Positions 14,729 through 26,522 are shown, counted from the stretch's first letter. The stretch is DNA of 64,000 nucleotides from Corallium rubrum (GCA_964035015.1 OZ036004.1:8208968-8272967); one strand, 5' to 3'. A program made the numbers and translations. The notes: a model not told the origin generated them from the letters alone.

Positions 14729-17700
14729 ATGGCGTTACTTCATTTGTTGTTGTTTCTTTCCGCCTTTCCATTCCTCACAAGCGCTTTTGATTGTTCGTCA
14801 AAAGCACCTAAAAGTCCATCAGACGTCTTGCAGATCCACCTTGTACCTCATACACATGATGACGTTGGTTGGCTGAAGACAGTCGACGAGTATTATTACG
14901 GAGCGAACAACAGCATTCAAAATGCTGGAGTACAGTACATCCTTGATTCAGTGATCCCAGCTTTGGAAGCAAATCCGGCAAGACATTTTATCTACGTTGA
15001 AATGGCATTCTTTAAGCGTTGGTGGGACCAACAAAACCCAGCGATGCAGCAAAGGGTCAAAGAACTCGTTGGGAATGGTCAATTAGAATTCATTAACGGT
15101 GGTTGGTGTATGAACGACGAAGCCAGCACTCACTACAACGCAATCATCGACCAGATGACACACGGATTGCGATTTATCGATGAAAATTTTGGCTCTTCGG
15201 CGCGACCAAGAGTGGCTTGGCATATTGACCCCTTTGGACACTCCGCCACGCAAGCATCTCTGTTTGCACAAATGTCTTTTGAGGGATTTTTCTTTGCGCG
15301 TATTCACTACGCGGATATGAAGAAAAGGATAGACGAAGAACGCATGGAACTAATGTGGAGAGGCAGTCAAAGTCTTGGCCAAGCTTCGGATATCGTCACC
15401 GGTGTTTTATACAACGGTTATGGCCCCCCTTCAGGTTTCTGCTTTGATATCTTCTGCAGTGACCCCCCGGTGCAGGACGATCCTGCGTTGTTCGACATAA
15501 ACGTCAAGGAAAGAGTGAAGACGTTTATTAACCGTTCATGTGAGCAGGCTACTCATTATAAGTCAGGCCACATTATGTTGACAATGGGTGGAGATTTTAA
15601 CTACCAAAATGCACATACATGGTACAAGAACCTGGATAAATTGATTAACTATGTGAACAAGGTACCTTGTTATCATAATTGTAATAATTAGAATAATTGG
15701 AATAATTAGTTTAATGAGAATAATTGGAATTAAAATAATTGGAATAATTAGTATAATTAGAATAATCAGTATAATTAGAATAATTGGAAATAATTAGTAT
15801 AATTGGAATAATTAGTATAATTGGAATAATTGGAATAATTAGTATAATTAGTATAATTAGAATAATTAGAATAATTAGTATAATTAGTATAATTAGTATA
15901 ATTAGTATAATTGGAATAATTAGAATAATTAGCATAATTAGTATAATTGGAATAATTAGAATATTTGGAATAATTAAAATAATTGGAATAATTAAAATAA
16001 CTGGAATAATTAAAATAATTGGAATAATTGCTACTTCAGTAATGATATTAATGTATTCCAATGTTATTTGTTCAGGATGGAAGAGTAAATGCATTTTACT
16101 CTACACCATCAAAATATCTTGATGCCATGAAGAACATTGAACTGGGATTGAAGACAGATGATTTCTTTCCCTATGCTGACTGCCCTCACTGCTACTGGAC
16201 TGGCTACTTTACAAGCAGACCTGCACTGAAGGGTTATGTTCGCAGAAACAATAATTTACTTCAGGTACTCTGCTTAGATTTGAACCAATATAAATATGTT
16301 TGGTTCTTAACCAATATAAGTATGTTTGGTTCTTAAAAGTATCAAACTCCATGTATTTAGAAACAAAGTAAAGGAAAGTTTACTAATTTTTTCACATCAA
16401 AATTAGATTTGCAAACAGCTAGAAGTGCTTGGCAACCTTAATTCATCTACATCAAGTTCCACCGTGTTAAGAGATGCCATGGGTGTTGCCCAACATCATG
16501 ATGCTGTGAGTGGGACAGAGAAGCAACATGTAGCATATGACTATGCCAAGAGACTAGCAATTGGTGCTAAACAATGCCAGGTGAGTCAGGCATGTAAATT
16601 ACCACCAGAGACATTGGAGTTGGGGGGGGGGGGGGGGGTTCCAGAAAAGAAGGCTTTTGTGTTCAACACAGTTGAAATTACTCTGGCTTGTGCAATGAAT
16701 TGATTGCATCAAGTCAGCAACTAATTGTCTTGCAACGACCTCGGCCATCGCGCAGCACATTACACTTACACGTTACGATGGTTCGTGCAACTTGTCTCAC
16801 ACTATGTTACTCAATGTATAAGTGGTTCATGCATGCAACTTGTCTTGCAACGATTTTGACCATTGCACAGCATGTTACCATAGGCATTCAAAATATGGTC
16901 TGGAAACTCAGCTAAAGTCTTTGTTCTATCTTTTTGTTCGCCTTTATGCATTTTTGTGCAGGGTGCACGATCACTGAACCCATTGTATTTTAGTATAATT
17001 AATATAATTAATGAATGAATTATCCAATGGCAAAGTTTCAGTTCAATCACTCAGCCGTTCTATTTAAATATTAATAAACCTAAAACAAAGGATGTGCACG
17101 GTGTAAGGTTCAACGTAAAATCACAGCTCATGATAGGCGCTTTGAAGTTTGCCAAGTTTCCAGACCATACCTATTGACTACTCAAATGGTTCGTTCAACT
17201 TGTCTCGCTACGTTCTTGACTATTGCGCACCATACACGCTGCGATGGTTCGCAACGCCAACTGTGTTCACGTAATTAGTGCTGTGAGACAAGTTGTGTGA
17301 CAACTTCTACCATTTTGTTCTTTTCCTTTCCTAGATGGTCATTAGCGCTAATCTAAACAAACTTTCTGGGAAATCGCGTCGTGGTGCTGCTAACATCGAA
17401 TACATATTCTGCGATTACCTGAACGTCAGCGCCTGCCCGGCAATTCAAACCCTCAAATCATTCACAATCTCGATCTACAACCCTATTGCCCGATCCGTGG
17501 ACACGATTGTTCGAATTCCCGTACCCAGCGAGTCTGTGAAGGTCTACGGACCGGATGGTAAACCCGTTGCGATTTCCATCTTACAAATATCAAACGAAAC
17601 AGCGTTTGTTCGTAGCGATCTAGGTAACGCTCCTTTCGAATTGGTCTTTTCTGCGCAACACTTGCCTCCACTTGGCTTGGCTAACTATAAAGTTAACATA

Positions 17701-19729
17701 ACGTCTGAGGCAAAGAACTCCGATATAAAGGTGGGTGGTTATATATGTGGTACGTTTGCGAGGTGTAATGAATAGACGTTTTGGTATAGACATCTATCAA
17801 GCTCAAAGTGTATAAATATCATGTGTACCTATACTAGTCGTAACGTCACTTGACTACACGCGTAAAAATCTCGCAAGTTGTTACAGCACTGTTGCCTGAA
17901 CAATGCTGTAACAACTTGCAACAATGCTGTAACAACTTGTTGACATATGTGAACAACACTGATAAATGAACAACATTGTTCATTATTGTTTCAACAAGTT
18001 GTTACTGCTTGATGAAACAACAACCGTTGTTCACGCATGTTGTATATAACAACCGAAGAACGTGTTGATACATCAACCATGTTCGCCATTGTTGTAACAT
18101 TGTTGTTCATCGTTGTTATTTCGTCATGCTGTTACAACATGTTGTATCATGTGCGAACAACGTTGTTGGCTATAAAAAATGTGCTGTTGGAACAACTTGT
18201 TCATGACTGTTGATTTATCCGTGAACAAGTTGTTCGAACCATAAGTGATCAACTTGTTGACAACTTGTTCACGGCGAGCAGCACAACATTGTTCACGCCT
18301 GTTGACAACCATGAACAAGTTGTGCGTTTTTACGCGTGTAGTAGTCGTAACATCACTTGGACTACACGCGTAATTGATGTGCACAGGTCCGCCTGAGGCA
18401 CAGAAACATTTTTGGGTATTTTAATATACTTGACAAACTTACGAAAGACCTAACGTCTTTTTTGTTTTATTTGTCAAGCCTTCGACGAAGTCACCATCGC
18501 AATCCGAAACAAAGAGAGACAATGGTGATTACGTTATCGAAAACGAGCATCTTCGTTTGACGTTTTCGGGTGACACTGGGCGTCTAACCGAAATCTTAAA
18601 CGTGCCCAGTAGCCTCAAGGAAGCCGTTGATCAACAATTTTTCTGGTACAACGCCAGTGTGGGGAACAACGTAATAAGCAAGCAAGCATCAGGCGCTTAC
18701 ATCTTCAGACCGAATTCCAGCAAACAGTTCAATGTGAGTGATCAAAACCACGCAGATATCACACTCTTCAAAAACAACGTCGTGCAGGAAATCCGTCAGG
18801 TTTTCAGCCCTTGGGTTAGCCAAGTCGTTCGACTTTATGCGAACCGACCCTATGCCGAATTTGAGTACACGGTCGGACCAATCAAAAACGCGCCTGACCC
18901 TAAACTCGGTAAGGAGGTCATATCCCGGTTCGATTCAACCTTAACAACCAAAGGGCTTTTCTACACCGACGCAAACGGCCGCGAAATGCAGAAAAGGACC
19001 CGGAATTTCCGCCCTACGTGGACATACAACGGGACGGAACCAGTTGCCGGGAACTATTACCCGATCAATAGTCGAATCTTTATCAGAGATACAAATCCAT
19101 CGGGGGTACAACTTACCGTGATGACTGACCGCTCATTGGGTGGTTCCAGTTTAAAAGATGGCTCCTTGGAGATTATGGTACACAGACGATTACTACACGA
19201 TGATGCCAGGGGGGTCAACGAGGACTTAAACGAACCAGGGCGGGACGGTCGCGGTCTGATTGTCCGAGGACGGTTTTTGGTCTTACTCGAAACGATCACG
19301 TCATCTGGAAAGTTACATCGTATGGTTGGAGAACAGGAAATGCTGAGGCCGTCCCTAGCGTTTGCAGCGGGGAGTGTTCCAGGGAGTTACCAAGCCCTGA
19401 CACGATCGCTTCCCGATACTGTTCACCTTTTGACCTTGGAAAAGCATACAGATATGATCATTCTATTACGTCTCGAGAATCAGATCGCAGTTGGCGAAGA
19501 TCAAGGTGAACTTTTGTTGCCAGTCGATGTTCATTTGAAAGGTTTATTTAAAGACTTCGAAATCGTGTCCATGACAGAACTTAACCTGTCCGCAAACCGA
19601 GTTCTGAGTAAGAATTATGAAAATGATGTCGAATGGATGGGAGAATTCTGGGAAAATTCCATTCCCGCTTACATCACGTTGAATGCAATGCAGATCAGGA
19701 CCTTTGCACTTGATGTTAAATGGAAGTGA
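14729..19729 (+). CDS. MAN2B1: Lysosomal alpha-mannosidase (GH38)
   Basis: A zinc glycoside hydrolase that removes alpha-mannose from N-glycans in the lysosome. Five phase-0 exons are 14729-15661, 16076-16264, 16407-16580, 17335-17730 and 18479-19729, giving 980 aa (human 1011). The first ATG, at 14729, opens a signal peptide ([19 protein letters not shown]). Catalytic landmarks are HTHDDVGW (residues 41-48, Zn ligands His43 and Asp45), [14 protein letters not shown] with the nucleophile Asp167, [14 protein letters not shown], and QHHDAVSGT with His405. The last exon encodes the beta-rich C-terminal half, including [43 protein letters not shown] and [11 protein letters not shown]. All key residues are present, so it should be active. 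Introns contain a minisatellite, dispersed repeats and a MITE. The genomic exon starting at 17335 coincidentally begins with ATG. Confidence 0.96.
15664..16030. repeat. AATTAGTAT / AATTGGAAT minisatellite in MAN2B1 intron 1
   Basis: Nine-base units (ATAATTAGT, ATAATTGGA) fill almost the whole intron between the exon ending at 15661 and the exon starting at 16076. The result is an Ile-rich pseudo-frame on both strands. Confidence 0.9.
16685..17310. repeat. GCAACTTGTCTYGCAACG dispersed repeats in MAN2B1 intron 3
   Basis: Several copies of TTCGTGCAACTTGTCTC / CATGCAACTTGTCTTGCAACG lie at about 16700-16870 and 17180-17260. Related inverted sequence lies at 44690-44760 (GACAAGTTGCACGAACC). They are probably the decayed ends of a mobile element. 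A run of 18 G lies at 16621-16638, just upstream. Confidence 0.45.
17834..18376. mobile_element. CTACAC-ended element packed with CAACTTGTT-type units
   Basis: The ends CTACACGCGTAAAAATC (17854) and TTTTTACGCGTGTAG (ending 18341) are inverted repeats. The flanks TAGTCGTAACRTCACTTG followed by ACTACACGCG occur on both sides as a direct repeat of about 30 bp. The interior of about 450 bp is dominated by variants of AACAACTTGTT, TGTTGTAACA and AACAATGTTG. A relative with the same ends and the same interior style is at 56576-56935. No coding capacity. Confidence 0.65.
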
Positions 19730-20154
19730 AGCGAGGCCCAAAAAAAAACCCCATTTTGCCATTGATTTATATTTAAGTAATACTGATTATTCTGGTCGGT
19801 TAAATGTGCATTAGTTGGCATCGTAATTGTCTAGTATGTCATCTGAAATAACTTAGTGATGTTCCGTATAAAAATATTTGAATTATACAACAATTTTGAG
19901 AATATTTTCTGAGATTTTCTTACTAGCTAATGTAATGTTTTGTTGTGTACAACATCAAAAATACTGTTTTCACTTCGTACTTGCGTTCGTGGTCGGTCTA
20001 AGTACAAACGGACTTTATCAAAAACGTAAGACGGCCAGTAAGCGTTCTCGTCGCTGGGACCCCAGGTTTTCTCAAAACGAGAATCAAGGTGTCTAAAAAT
20101 AAGCAAATTAAATAGTACGAATGAGTACTAACGAGAGAGAAAATTGTAGATTTA

Positions 20155-20640
20155 GGCACCGTTCACACTATACTGGATAGCTTTTACGAAAACCATATCG
20201 GATAGGCCTTCTGAACACACAAAACGCCTGCTCCGGCACAATTTCTGTGCCAGCACGCCGCTGCGCCGCGCCGATCTCGAAAGAGGTACATGTAATGTAG
20301 TGTAATGTAATGTAATGTAATGATTTATTTAGCGTCGTATGCACAGGATGTGGTCGCCCAATCATCCGAGCCAAGGGCTCATGTTAAAGTGAATCGGATA
20401 GCTTTTTGTGCCGTTCCAGCTCCAGTGTGAACGGAGTTCGAAATCGTTCCGGAAGTAAATTAATAGAATAGAGCGTGGGAATTGGTTGTTTCGTGCCGGC
20501 ACAAAAGCTATCCGGTATAGTGTGAACGGGGCTTGCTTCGGCACAATATCGTGCCGATCGAATCTGTTTACACTATACTGGATATTTTTTGTGCCGGCAC
20601 GAAAACCTATCCAGTATAGTGTAAACGGGGCCTTATTCTG
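20155..20640. mobile_element. Inverted cluster of CCCCGTTCACACTATA-ended MITEs
   Basis: CCGTTCACACTATACTGGATAG at 20160, its inverse at 20505-20533, another forward copy at 20568 and an inverse ending at 20631 share the GTGCCGGCAC interior motif. Together they look like two or three overlapping MITE copies. A distant relative (GTTCACACGATACCGG) lies at 34380-34450. Confidence 0.6.
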
Positions 20641-20733
20641 GGCTAAGTTTGCATACTGTGACTACCAGAGTTGGGAGGTGTCTTCGTTACTTATACAGTA
20701 CATTGCCGTTGTCCTCTTAGTTTGCTTAAGCTT

Positions 20734-20826
20734 CATATTAAAGGCGCTCCAAGCAGCCGCCATACGACACGGTTCAGAACACGGAATCCGTGTCACGGAT
20801 CACAGCTAAGTGATGTAGGTGTTGAC
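20734..20826 (-). mobile_element. 5S-SINE body fragment, inverted
   Basis: The reverse complement reads AACACCTACATCACTTAGCTG then GGCGGCTGCTTGGAGCGCC. It matches the body of the SINE at 1527-1640 and of the copy at 29953-30088. The 5S-like head is absent. Confidence 0.65.
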
Positions 20827-20860
20827 TATCACTTTACGAGTGGAGTGGAGTCCACTCTAC

Positions 20861-21595
20861 TCTACTCTCCTCTCCTCTCCTCTCCTCTCCTCTCCTCTCC
20901 TCTCCTCTCCTCTCCTCTCCTCTCCTCTCCTCTCCTCTCCTCTCCTCTCCTCTCCTCTCCTCTCCTCTCCCTCTCCTCTCCTCTCCTCTCCTCTCCTCTC
21001 CTCTCCTCTCCTCTCCTCTCCTCTCCTCTCTCTCCTCTCCTCTCCTCTCCTCTCCTCTCCTCTCCTCTCCTCTCCTCTCTCTCCTCTCCTCTCCTCTCTC
21101 TCCTCTCCTCTCCTCTCCTCTCCTCTCCTCTCCTCTCCTCTCCTCTCCTCTCCTCTCCTCTCCTCTCCTCTCCTCCTCTCCTCTCCTCTCCTCTCCTCTC
21201 CTCTCCTCTCCTCTCCTCTCCTCTCCTCTCCTCTCCTCTCCTCTCCTCTCCTCTCCTCTCCTCTCCTCTCCTCTCCTCTCCTCTCCTCTCCTCTCCTCTC
21301 CTCTCCTCTCCTCTCCTCTCCTCTCCTCTCCTCTCCTCTCCTCTCCTCTCCTCTCCTCTCCTCTCCTCTCCTCTCCTCTCCTCTCCCTCTCCTCTCCTCT
21401 CCTCTCCTCTCCTCTCCTCTCCTCTCCTCTCCTCTCCTCTCCTCTCCTCTCCCCTCCCCTCCCCTCCCCTCCCCTCCCCTCTCTCTCCTCTCCTCTCCCT
21501 CCCTCCCTCCCTCCCTCCCTCCCTCCCTCCCTCCCTCCCTCCACTCCACTCCACTCCACTCTACTCTACTCTACTCTACTCTACTCTACTCCTAG
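20861..21595. repeat. (CTCTC)n polypyrimidine tract, about 735 bp
   Basis: Almost uninterrupted TCTCC/CTCTC pentamers, then CCCCT and CCCT units, ending in ACTCC and ACTCT. It is a strict strand-asymmetric purine/pyrimidine tract and gives spurious Leu-Ser-Ser-Pro and Arg-Gly-Glu-Glu frames. Confidence 0.98.
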
Positions 21596-21932
21596 AATTA
21601 CCAATAATCAGTAAGTGTGCACGTGAAACGGCCTTGAATTACCAATAATTGGTAATTGTAGGTAATTCTCTGTCCATGCGGGATGTTAAACTAAATTGCA
21701 TATAACTAAAAAACCAGTAGGGGTGTTGTGGTTGGGGTCTGACAGGTGGGACTTTTTTCCCGGAGGGTTGTGGTTAGGTTTGGGGACACCGGGGGGTTGT
21801 GGGTTAGGGTTGTGGTTAGGTTTAGGGCAAGGTTTAGAGGTTAGGGTGTGGGGGTTGGGAATTAGTTTTTTAAATTAACGATTATTGGTAATTCTAGGCA
21901 TTTCACACTTACTGATTATTGGTAATTCTAGG
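21591..21932. mobile_element. TIR element enclosing degenerate TTAGGG-like sequence
   Basis: A perfect 29-bp inverted repeat lies at 21591-21619 and 21904-21932 (core GAATTACCAATAATCAGTAA). The interior at 21770-21860 is G-rich with GGGTTAGGG, GGTTAGGTTTAGGG and GGTTAGGG units. GGAGT-type repeats flank it in opposite orientation (ACTCC on the left, GGAGTGGA on the right). Confidence 0.7.
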
Positions 21933-22024
21933 TAAGAGGATATGCTGGGAGTGGAATGGAGTGGAGTAGTAAACGCTTCATACGAATTTCATTCTCGTAA
22001 ACGTACAACATCTCACGCATGCTC

Positions 22025-25000
22025 TCACCTCGTAAGTCTACTGTACTCTTCATACGTCATCCAACAATCTGTTCTCCTGGAAATAATAGCAGAGCCAGAT
22101 GACAAGCTCATCCGTTCATTCTTAGGTGTGACCGAGGCGGCGCGGGGATAAACATAATAGGTATAGAAACTAGATTGTCTTCGTTTTGGAAAACCGCGTT
22201 TTCCACGAGAGTTGGACGTAGCAGGGGCTAGTCTTTGAAATAGCTCCTGCTCGGACAAGAGGTATCTGCTGGGATGTTTAAGCGAAGAAACACACGCATT
22301 TAAGGATCTGTCTTCTGGATGGAGGAGAACTACGAAACAACAAAGAAAAGAATACATTGAACACGTTCTAGACATCTAACAGACGTTTGGTGGACGTTCG
22401 TCAAACGCAAATCTCAGAAAGTCCTTCCATCCTCCGTTCCATCCGTCTGTCCTTCCTTTTTTTCCATTCTTTCATTTCTTTCCTACCTCGGGCCCTCCCT
22501 CACTCCGCCCTTCTTTCTTTGCTTCATTCGTTCATTCTTTCCTTCCCTCCTTCGTTTGTTCCTTCATTCCTCCCTTCCAAACCCCCTCCCTTCCTCCTTC
22601 CCTCTCCCACCCTCCCTTCCTCCCTAATTTCCCTCCCTCCCTTCCTCCCTCCCTCCCTCCCTCCCTCCCTTCCTTCCTTCCTTCCTTCCTTCCTTCCTTC
22701 CTTCCTTCCTTCCTTCCTTCCTTCCTTCATCCTTCTTTCCTTGGTTTCCTCTTTTTTTCTTTAATCTAGTTGCCAATTCCTACCTTTTTCTAACAAGTTT
22801 CTGGAAAGCTCAACGCCATGTAAATGACAAAGTTCAACGATTGTTTCATATTCTTTCTGTTTTTGTTTCTGATATGTGTCCACTATCAAAGCAGTCACCC
22901 CTCCCATGGTACATGGCTCTCTCTCAACCTTGTCCTTCGTTTTGTTGCGATGTTTCTCTTTCCTCTTCTGTCTTTTTAGCCGTTTTTCATTGTCCTTAAT
23001 CGGTATAAATGAAAATTAGATTGTTTTCCTGACATTCAGTGTATTTGATCTTCCAAACTGTGCCTTGTTTGTCGTATCAGGTTGTTCTTCAACGTTGTTT
23101 ACAGGGGCATAGCGTGCGGGGGGTGTAGGGATGTGTGACACCCCCCACTTTTTGGAAAACTTGTCGATAAAACCACGGTAAAACAGAGATTTTGCAGAGA
23201 AAAATGTGACTTGTCGGTAAATTGATAGGAAATTGGTCATAAAAATGAGTTGGTAATTGAGGAAGTGCAATAGAAGTACACCCACCCACTCAGAATGGTC
23301 ACGCTACACCACTGGTTGTTTATAACACAAGAGAAGACTTTTGCAATCCACTTACCTTCAATGGAAGAAGCTCACTACTTGATGATACATCTGGCAGATT
23401 AAGAAGTGACTGAGATGAGCTTCGTCTGAGCTCTGAAAAATCTTCAGAATTGTGTACTAGTGGTGGAATGTCATGTCCTGAATGCCTTTTTGCTCTATCA
23501 AAACCAATGAAAATTGAGTAGTCAAGAGTTTTCTTACATCTAGTAGTTTAAAGTTAGAAAAGTCATCTGATAATTTGGTAAATCAGGAAGGAGGGAAGGA
23601 TTAGGAAGGAAGGAAGGAAGGAAGGAAGGAAGGAAGGAAGGAAGGAAGGAAGGAAGGAAGGAAGGAGGGAGGGAAGGAGGGAGGGAGGGAAGGAGGGAAG
23701 GAGGGAAGGAGGGAGGGAGGGAAGAAAGGAAGAAAGGAAGGAAGGAAGGAAGGAAGGAAGGAGGGAGGGAGGGAGAGAGGGAAGAAAGAAAAGAAAAAGA
23801 GGGATGGATAGAGGAAGGAAAGACAAAAAGAAAGGAAGGGAAGAAAGAAAGGACAGGATGGAAGGAAGAAAGGATGGACAGATGGATGGAAATTACCCAA
23901 ATGGATTAGCCATTTATGTTACCTCTCATTAATTAGAAATAAATCTCGTCCATGTGCAAGTTCCTTATACTCAAGAGTATCATTATTATTTTCATCCAAT
24001 GCTGCCACAAGTTGCTCAATGTCAGAATCTTTGATTGGAATTCCATTCTTCTTCATTACCTCATGAAATTCCTCTCGAGTTATTTTCCAATCTTTATCTT
24101 TGTCAGCCTGCATGAACAAGTCATACATTCTGAGTCTTTTTTCAGCTAAGTACTTATTAATGGTGGCCAAAATCAATGGTAGAGGTTGTTTGATTGAAGG
24201 TGGATACTTAGAGTCAGAACTTCCATGCATCTTATTGCTTTCAACTTCCTAAAACAATAAAATGGTATTTCATCAAGTAGGATGATGACCATAATCAGTA
24301 CACGTCAAACAAAATGCATTTTGCAAGGCTGGTGAGAGGGGGAGCAGAAGGGGGGCCTGGTGAAGCAGGCCGCGTCACCCATTGCGACGTCAATCACTAG
24401 TGACTGGTGTAATGCAGACCAAAGAAACGTTGAAACTATTGTGTACCCAGGGCTTGAAATTTGCTGTATACCGATATCCACGGGATACTAGATTTTAGTT
24501 TTGGATGCTAGAAGTCTTAACTTCAGTATCCCAACAGCATACAAAAACATTTCGATAGCGCACAGCCACAGAATGTGAAGTAACGTCTTACAATCAATAC
24601 AATGTAATGTAATGTCTTACAATGTAATGTAATGTCATATGTACCATCTTATAATGTAGCGTAACATGTTAGAATGTAATGTAACATCTTACAATGTAAT
24701 ACAATGTACCATCTTATACTGTAGTGTAACGTGTTAGAATGTAGTGTAACATCTAACAATGTAATGGAACATCTTACAATGTAGCGTAACATCTTATATA
24801 GAGTGTAAAATTGCAAATGTGCTATTATACCTGCATTAGCCATCATGCATTCATACATTTCACGTAAATTTAGGGGAGGGGGCCCCCCGTTACAAATGTC
24901 AGTCCGAATAGGGGCTATACGGCCCCATATTCTTGATAAGAGGGCTGGTCTAATGGTCTTAGACATGCTCACTGCCCTTGTAGCAATTTGAGCTAGATGT

Positions 25001-26522
25001 GCACACTACTACTTATACTATCCCACAAGCAGTTGTCACTGGCAATTGCTTGGGTAATATATAAGTACATGTATATAAGTGGTGTTCTCACATCTAGATT
25101 GTCCCAAGCTTAACAATGATGCAGGCACGTAGCTGGATTTTGAAAGGGAGCTGAAATCAATATATATTTTAGGGGGGTCTGAGGGCATACTACCCTGGGA
25201 AATTTTTAAATCGAAAGTTGCTGAAATGCCATTTCCTGGCTTTTGGAGGAAGATTTTACAGACCCTAAAGGTTAAAAAACGTCATAAAATACTCAAAACA
25301 TGCAAACGTCACATAGATACTCAAAATGCATACACTCAGTAGATTGAATACACTGTTTACAGTTTATTTCCTGACACAATTGATATTGCATCAGTTTTGT
25401 AGTTACATGTCTGTCGTTTTATATCAAAAGGGGTGGTCACATCCCTACAATGATGAGCTGTAGCAGTACAGTGAAACATGTGACTGTATAGATTGAAACA
25501 GATTTTTCACAATTAAGGTCATGTCTCATTGAGCCTGTGGTTGCCTGCCTACCTGTTTCAATGTATTTTTAGCTTTGAGTTTTTCTCTAAGATGCATTGT
25601 ATGGAGATGATGAACATGCTGTTCAACTTCTGATAAACTAGGTTTATTTTCAAGCCAATTGTCCACGTTTCCACACTGGTTCAAGTCTTTGCGGAGTATC
25701 TTTCTCTGCTCAATCCAGTTTCTATAATCATTTAGCTTTGCATCTTTTGGAGAAAAAGAAAGAATGTGAACTAAAATGTATACAAATGTAAAAGTTAACA
25801 TGGAGTGGTGTCAGTGGTTGTACCGTAGGGTCTCGGACCCTGGGTCTCCATCGCCTGTATGGATGGGCAGAATGTACAGTGGCAGATCTGGGGGCTGAAG
25901 GCACGTGAAATTTCTAGGGGGGGTCTGGGTGTAACCCCCTCCCCCTCATAGACAAAATTTTGGGGTAGTTTACACTTTACCGTACCCGAGTCATCACTGT
26001 GTCAGGTTAGTGTATAAAGCTAGGCAATAAACACAGTGTATAAAATAAGTGGTAAACACAGTTTCTGAAAATTAATCTCGCTTGGTGGCATAGGAATCGC
26101 TGAATTACTCGGGTACGGTAAACTGTAAAATTTCCAAATTTTGACTTCTTAAGTCTCAGAAACGCGTTTTGGAGTAATTTAATAAGTGAAAATATTGGCA
26201 CGTGTGCGCCCCCCTGGATCCAACCTGCGCCCCCCTTGATCCGACCCGATAAATGGACACAACCAAAGTAACGGTCCTTACCTGGTTCAGTACTAGATTG
26301 GATTGGTTGGTGCGAAGATTTTAACGAGTCTAACTTCAAACCTCGTGAGCGAGTGATGGTGTTAAGATTCAAGTCGGTAAGATGACCATCTCTTTCCTTT
26401 GCACTCGCCAAACTCGGTGCAATTATCACACGTTTTCTTTTAGGTTTTTCTGATTCGTCCCGCGTAGCAATGGCATCTAAGTAAGCCTTTGATTTAACCA
26501 AATTACGTAGCCTCAAGTCCAT
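22025..26522 (-). CDS. EF-hand pair protein, possibly EFCAB12-like
   Basis: Six exons on the minus strand: 26282-26522, 25553-25743, 23923-24248, 23356-23494, 22784-22994 and 22025-22329. All junctions keep phase (1413 nt, 470 aa). Start MDLRLRNLVKSKAYLDAIAT; end CWMTYEEYSRLTR. The third exon has two EF-hand loops, DKDKDWKITREE (Trp at loop position 6 where Gly is usual) and DENNNDTLEYKE. Both have acidic or amide ligands at 1, 3 and 5 and Glu at 12, so Ca2+ binding is plausible. The second exon has an NWIEQRKILRKDL..WLENKPSLSEVE segment. The rest is basic and low-complexity. The layout resembles the poorly characterised EFCAB12 family, but I cannot be certain. The fourth exon is the least certain by content. 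Confidence 0.75.
22425..22740. repeat. Pyrimidine (TTCC/CCCT)n tract in EF-hand gene intron
   Basis: About 300 bp of imperfect TTCC, CCCT and TTCA units, perfect CCTT from about 22669 to 22727. It lies between exons 22025-22329 and 22784-22994. Confidence 0.95.
23102..23314. mobile_element. hAT-like MITE with 8-bp target duplication
   Basis: The ends CAGGGGCATAGCGTG and CACGCTACACCACTG are imperfect inverted repeats of the CAGTGGYGTAGCGTG type. The 8-bp GTTGTTTA flanks both sides (23094-23101 and 23315-23322). 213 bp, no coding capacity. It sits in an intron of the EF-hand gene. Confidence 0.75.
23583..23890. repeat. (GGAA)n purine tract in EF-hand gene intron
   Basis: About 300 bp of GGAA, GGGA and GAAA units on the plus strand, a purine counterpart to the pyrimidine tract at 22425-22740 in a neighbouring intron. 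Confidence 0.95.
24590..24800. repeat. TGTAATGTAACATCTTACAA minisatellite
   Basis: About ten degenerate units of TAATGTAACATCTTACAATG lie in the EF-hand gene intron between exons 23923-24248 and 25553-25743. Confidence 0.8.
25965..26132. mobile_element. Short TIR element in EF-hand gene intron 1
   Basis: TTTACACTTTACCGTACCCG at about 25969 is inverted as CGGGTACGGTAAACTGTAAA at about 26110-26129, with one or two mismatches. The interior is about 120 bp. No target duplication was identified. Confidence 0.55.

Larger units (their letters stand above)
19730..22024. other. Intergenic gap after MAN2B1
   Basis: No gene is supported. Contents are a cluster of inverted GTTCACACTATACYGGATAG repeats (20155-20640), an inverted SINE body (20734-20826), a pyrimidine pentamer tract (20861-21595) and a TIR element with telomere-like sequence (21591-21932). 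No convincing AATAAA follows MAN2B1 within 400 bp. Confidence 0.5.

Noticed and set aside
20671-21648. Long Leu-Ser-Ser-Pro and Arg-Gly-Glu-Glu frames
   Set aside because: Produced by the pentamer repeat in all phases; no conserved sequence at either end.
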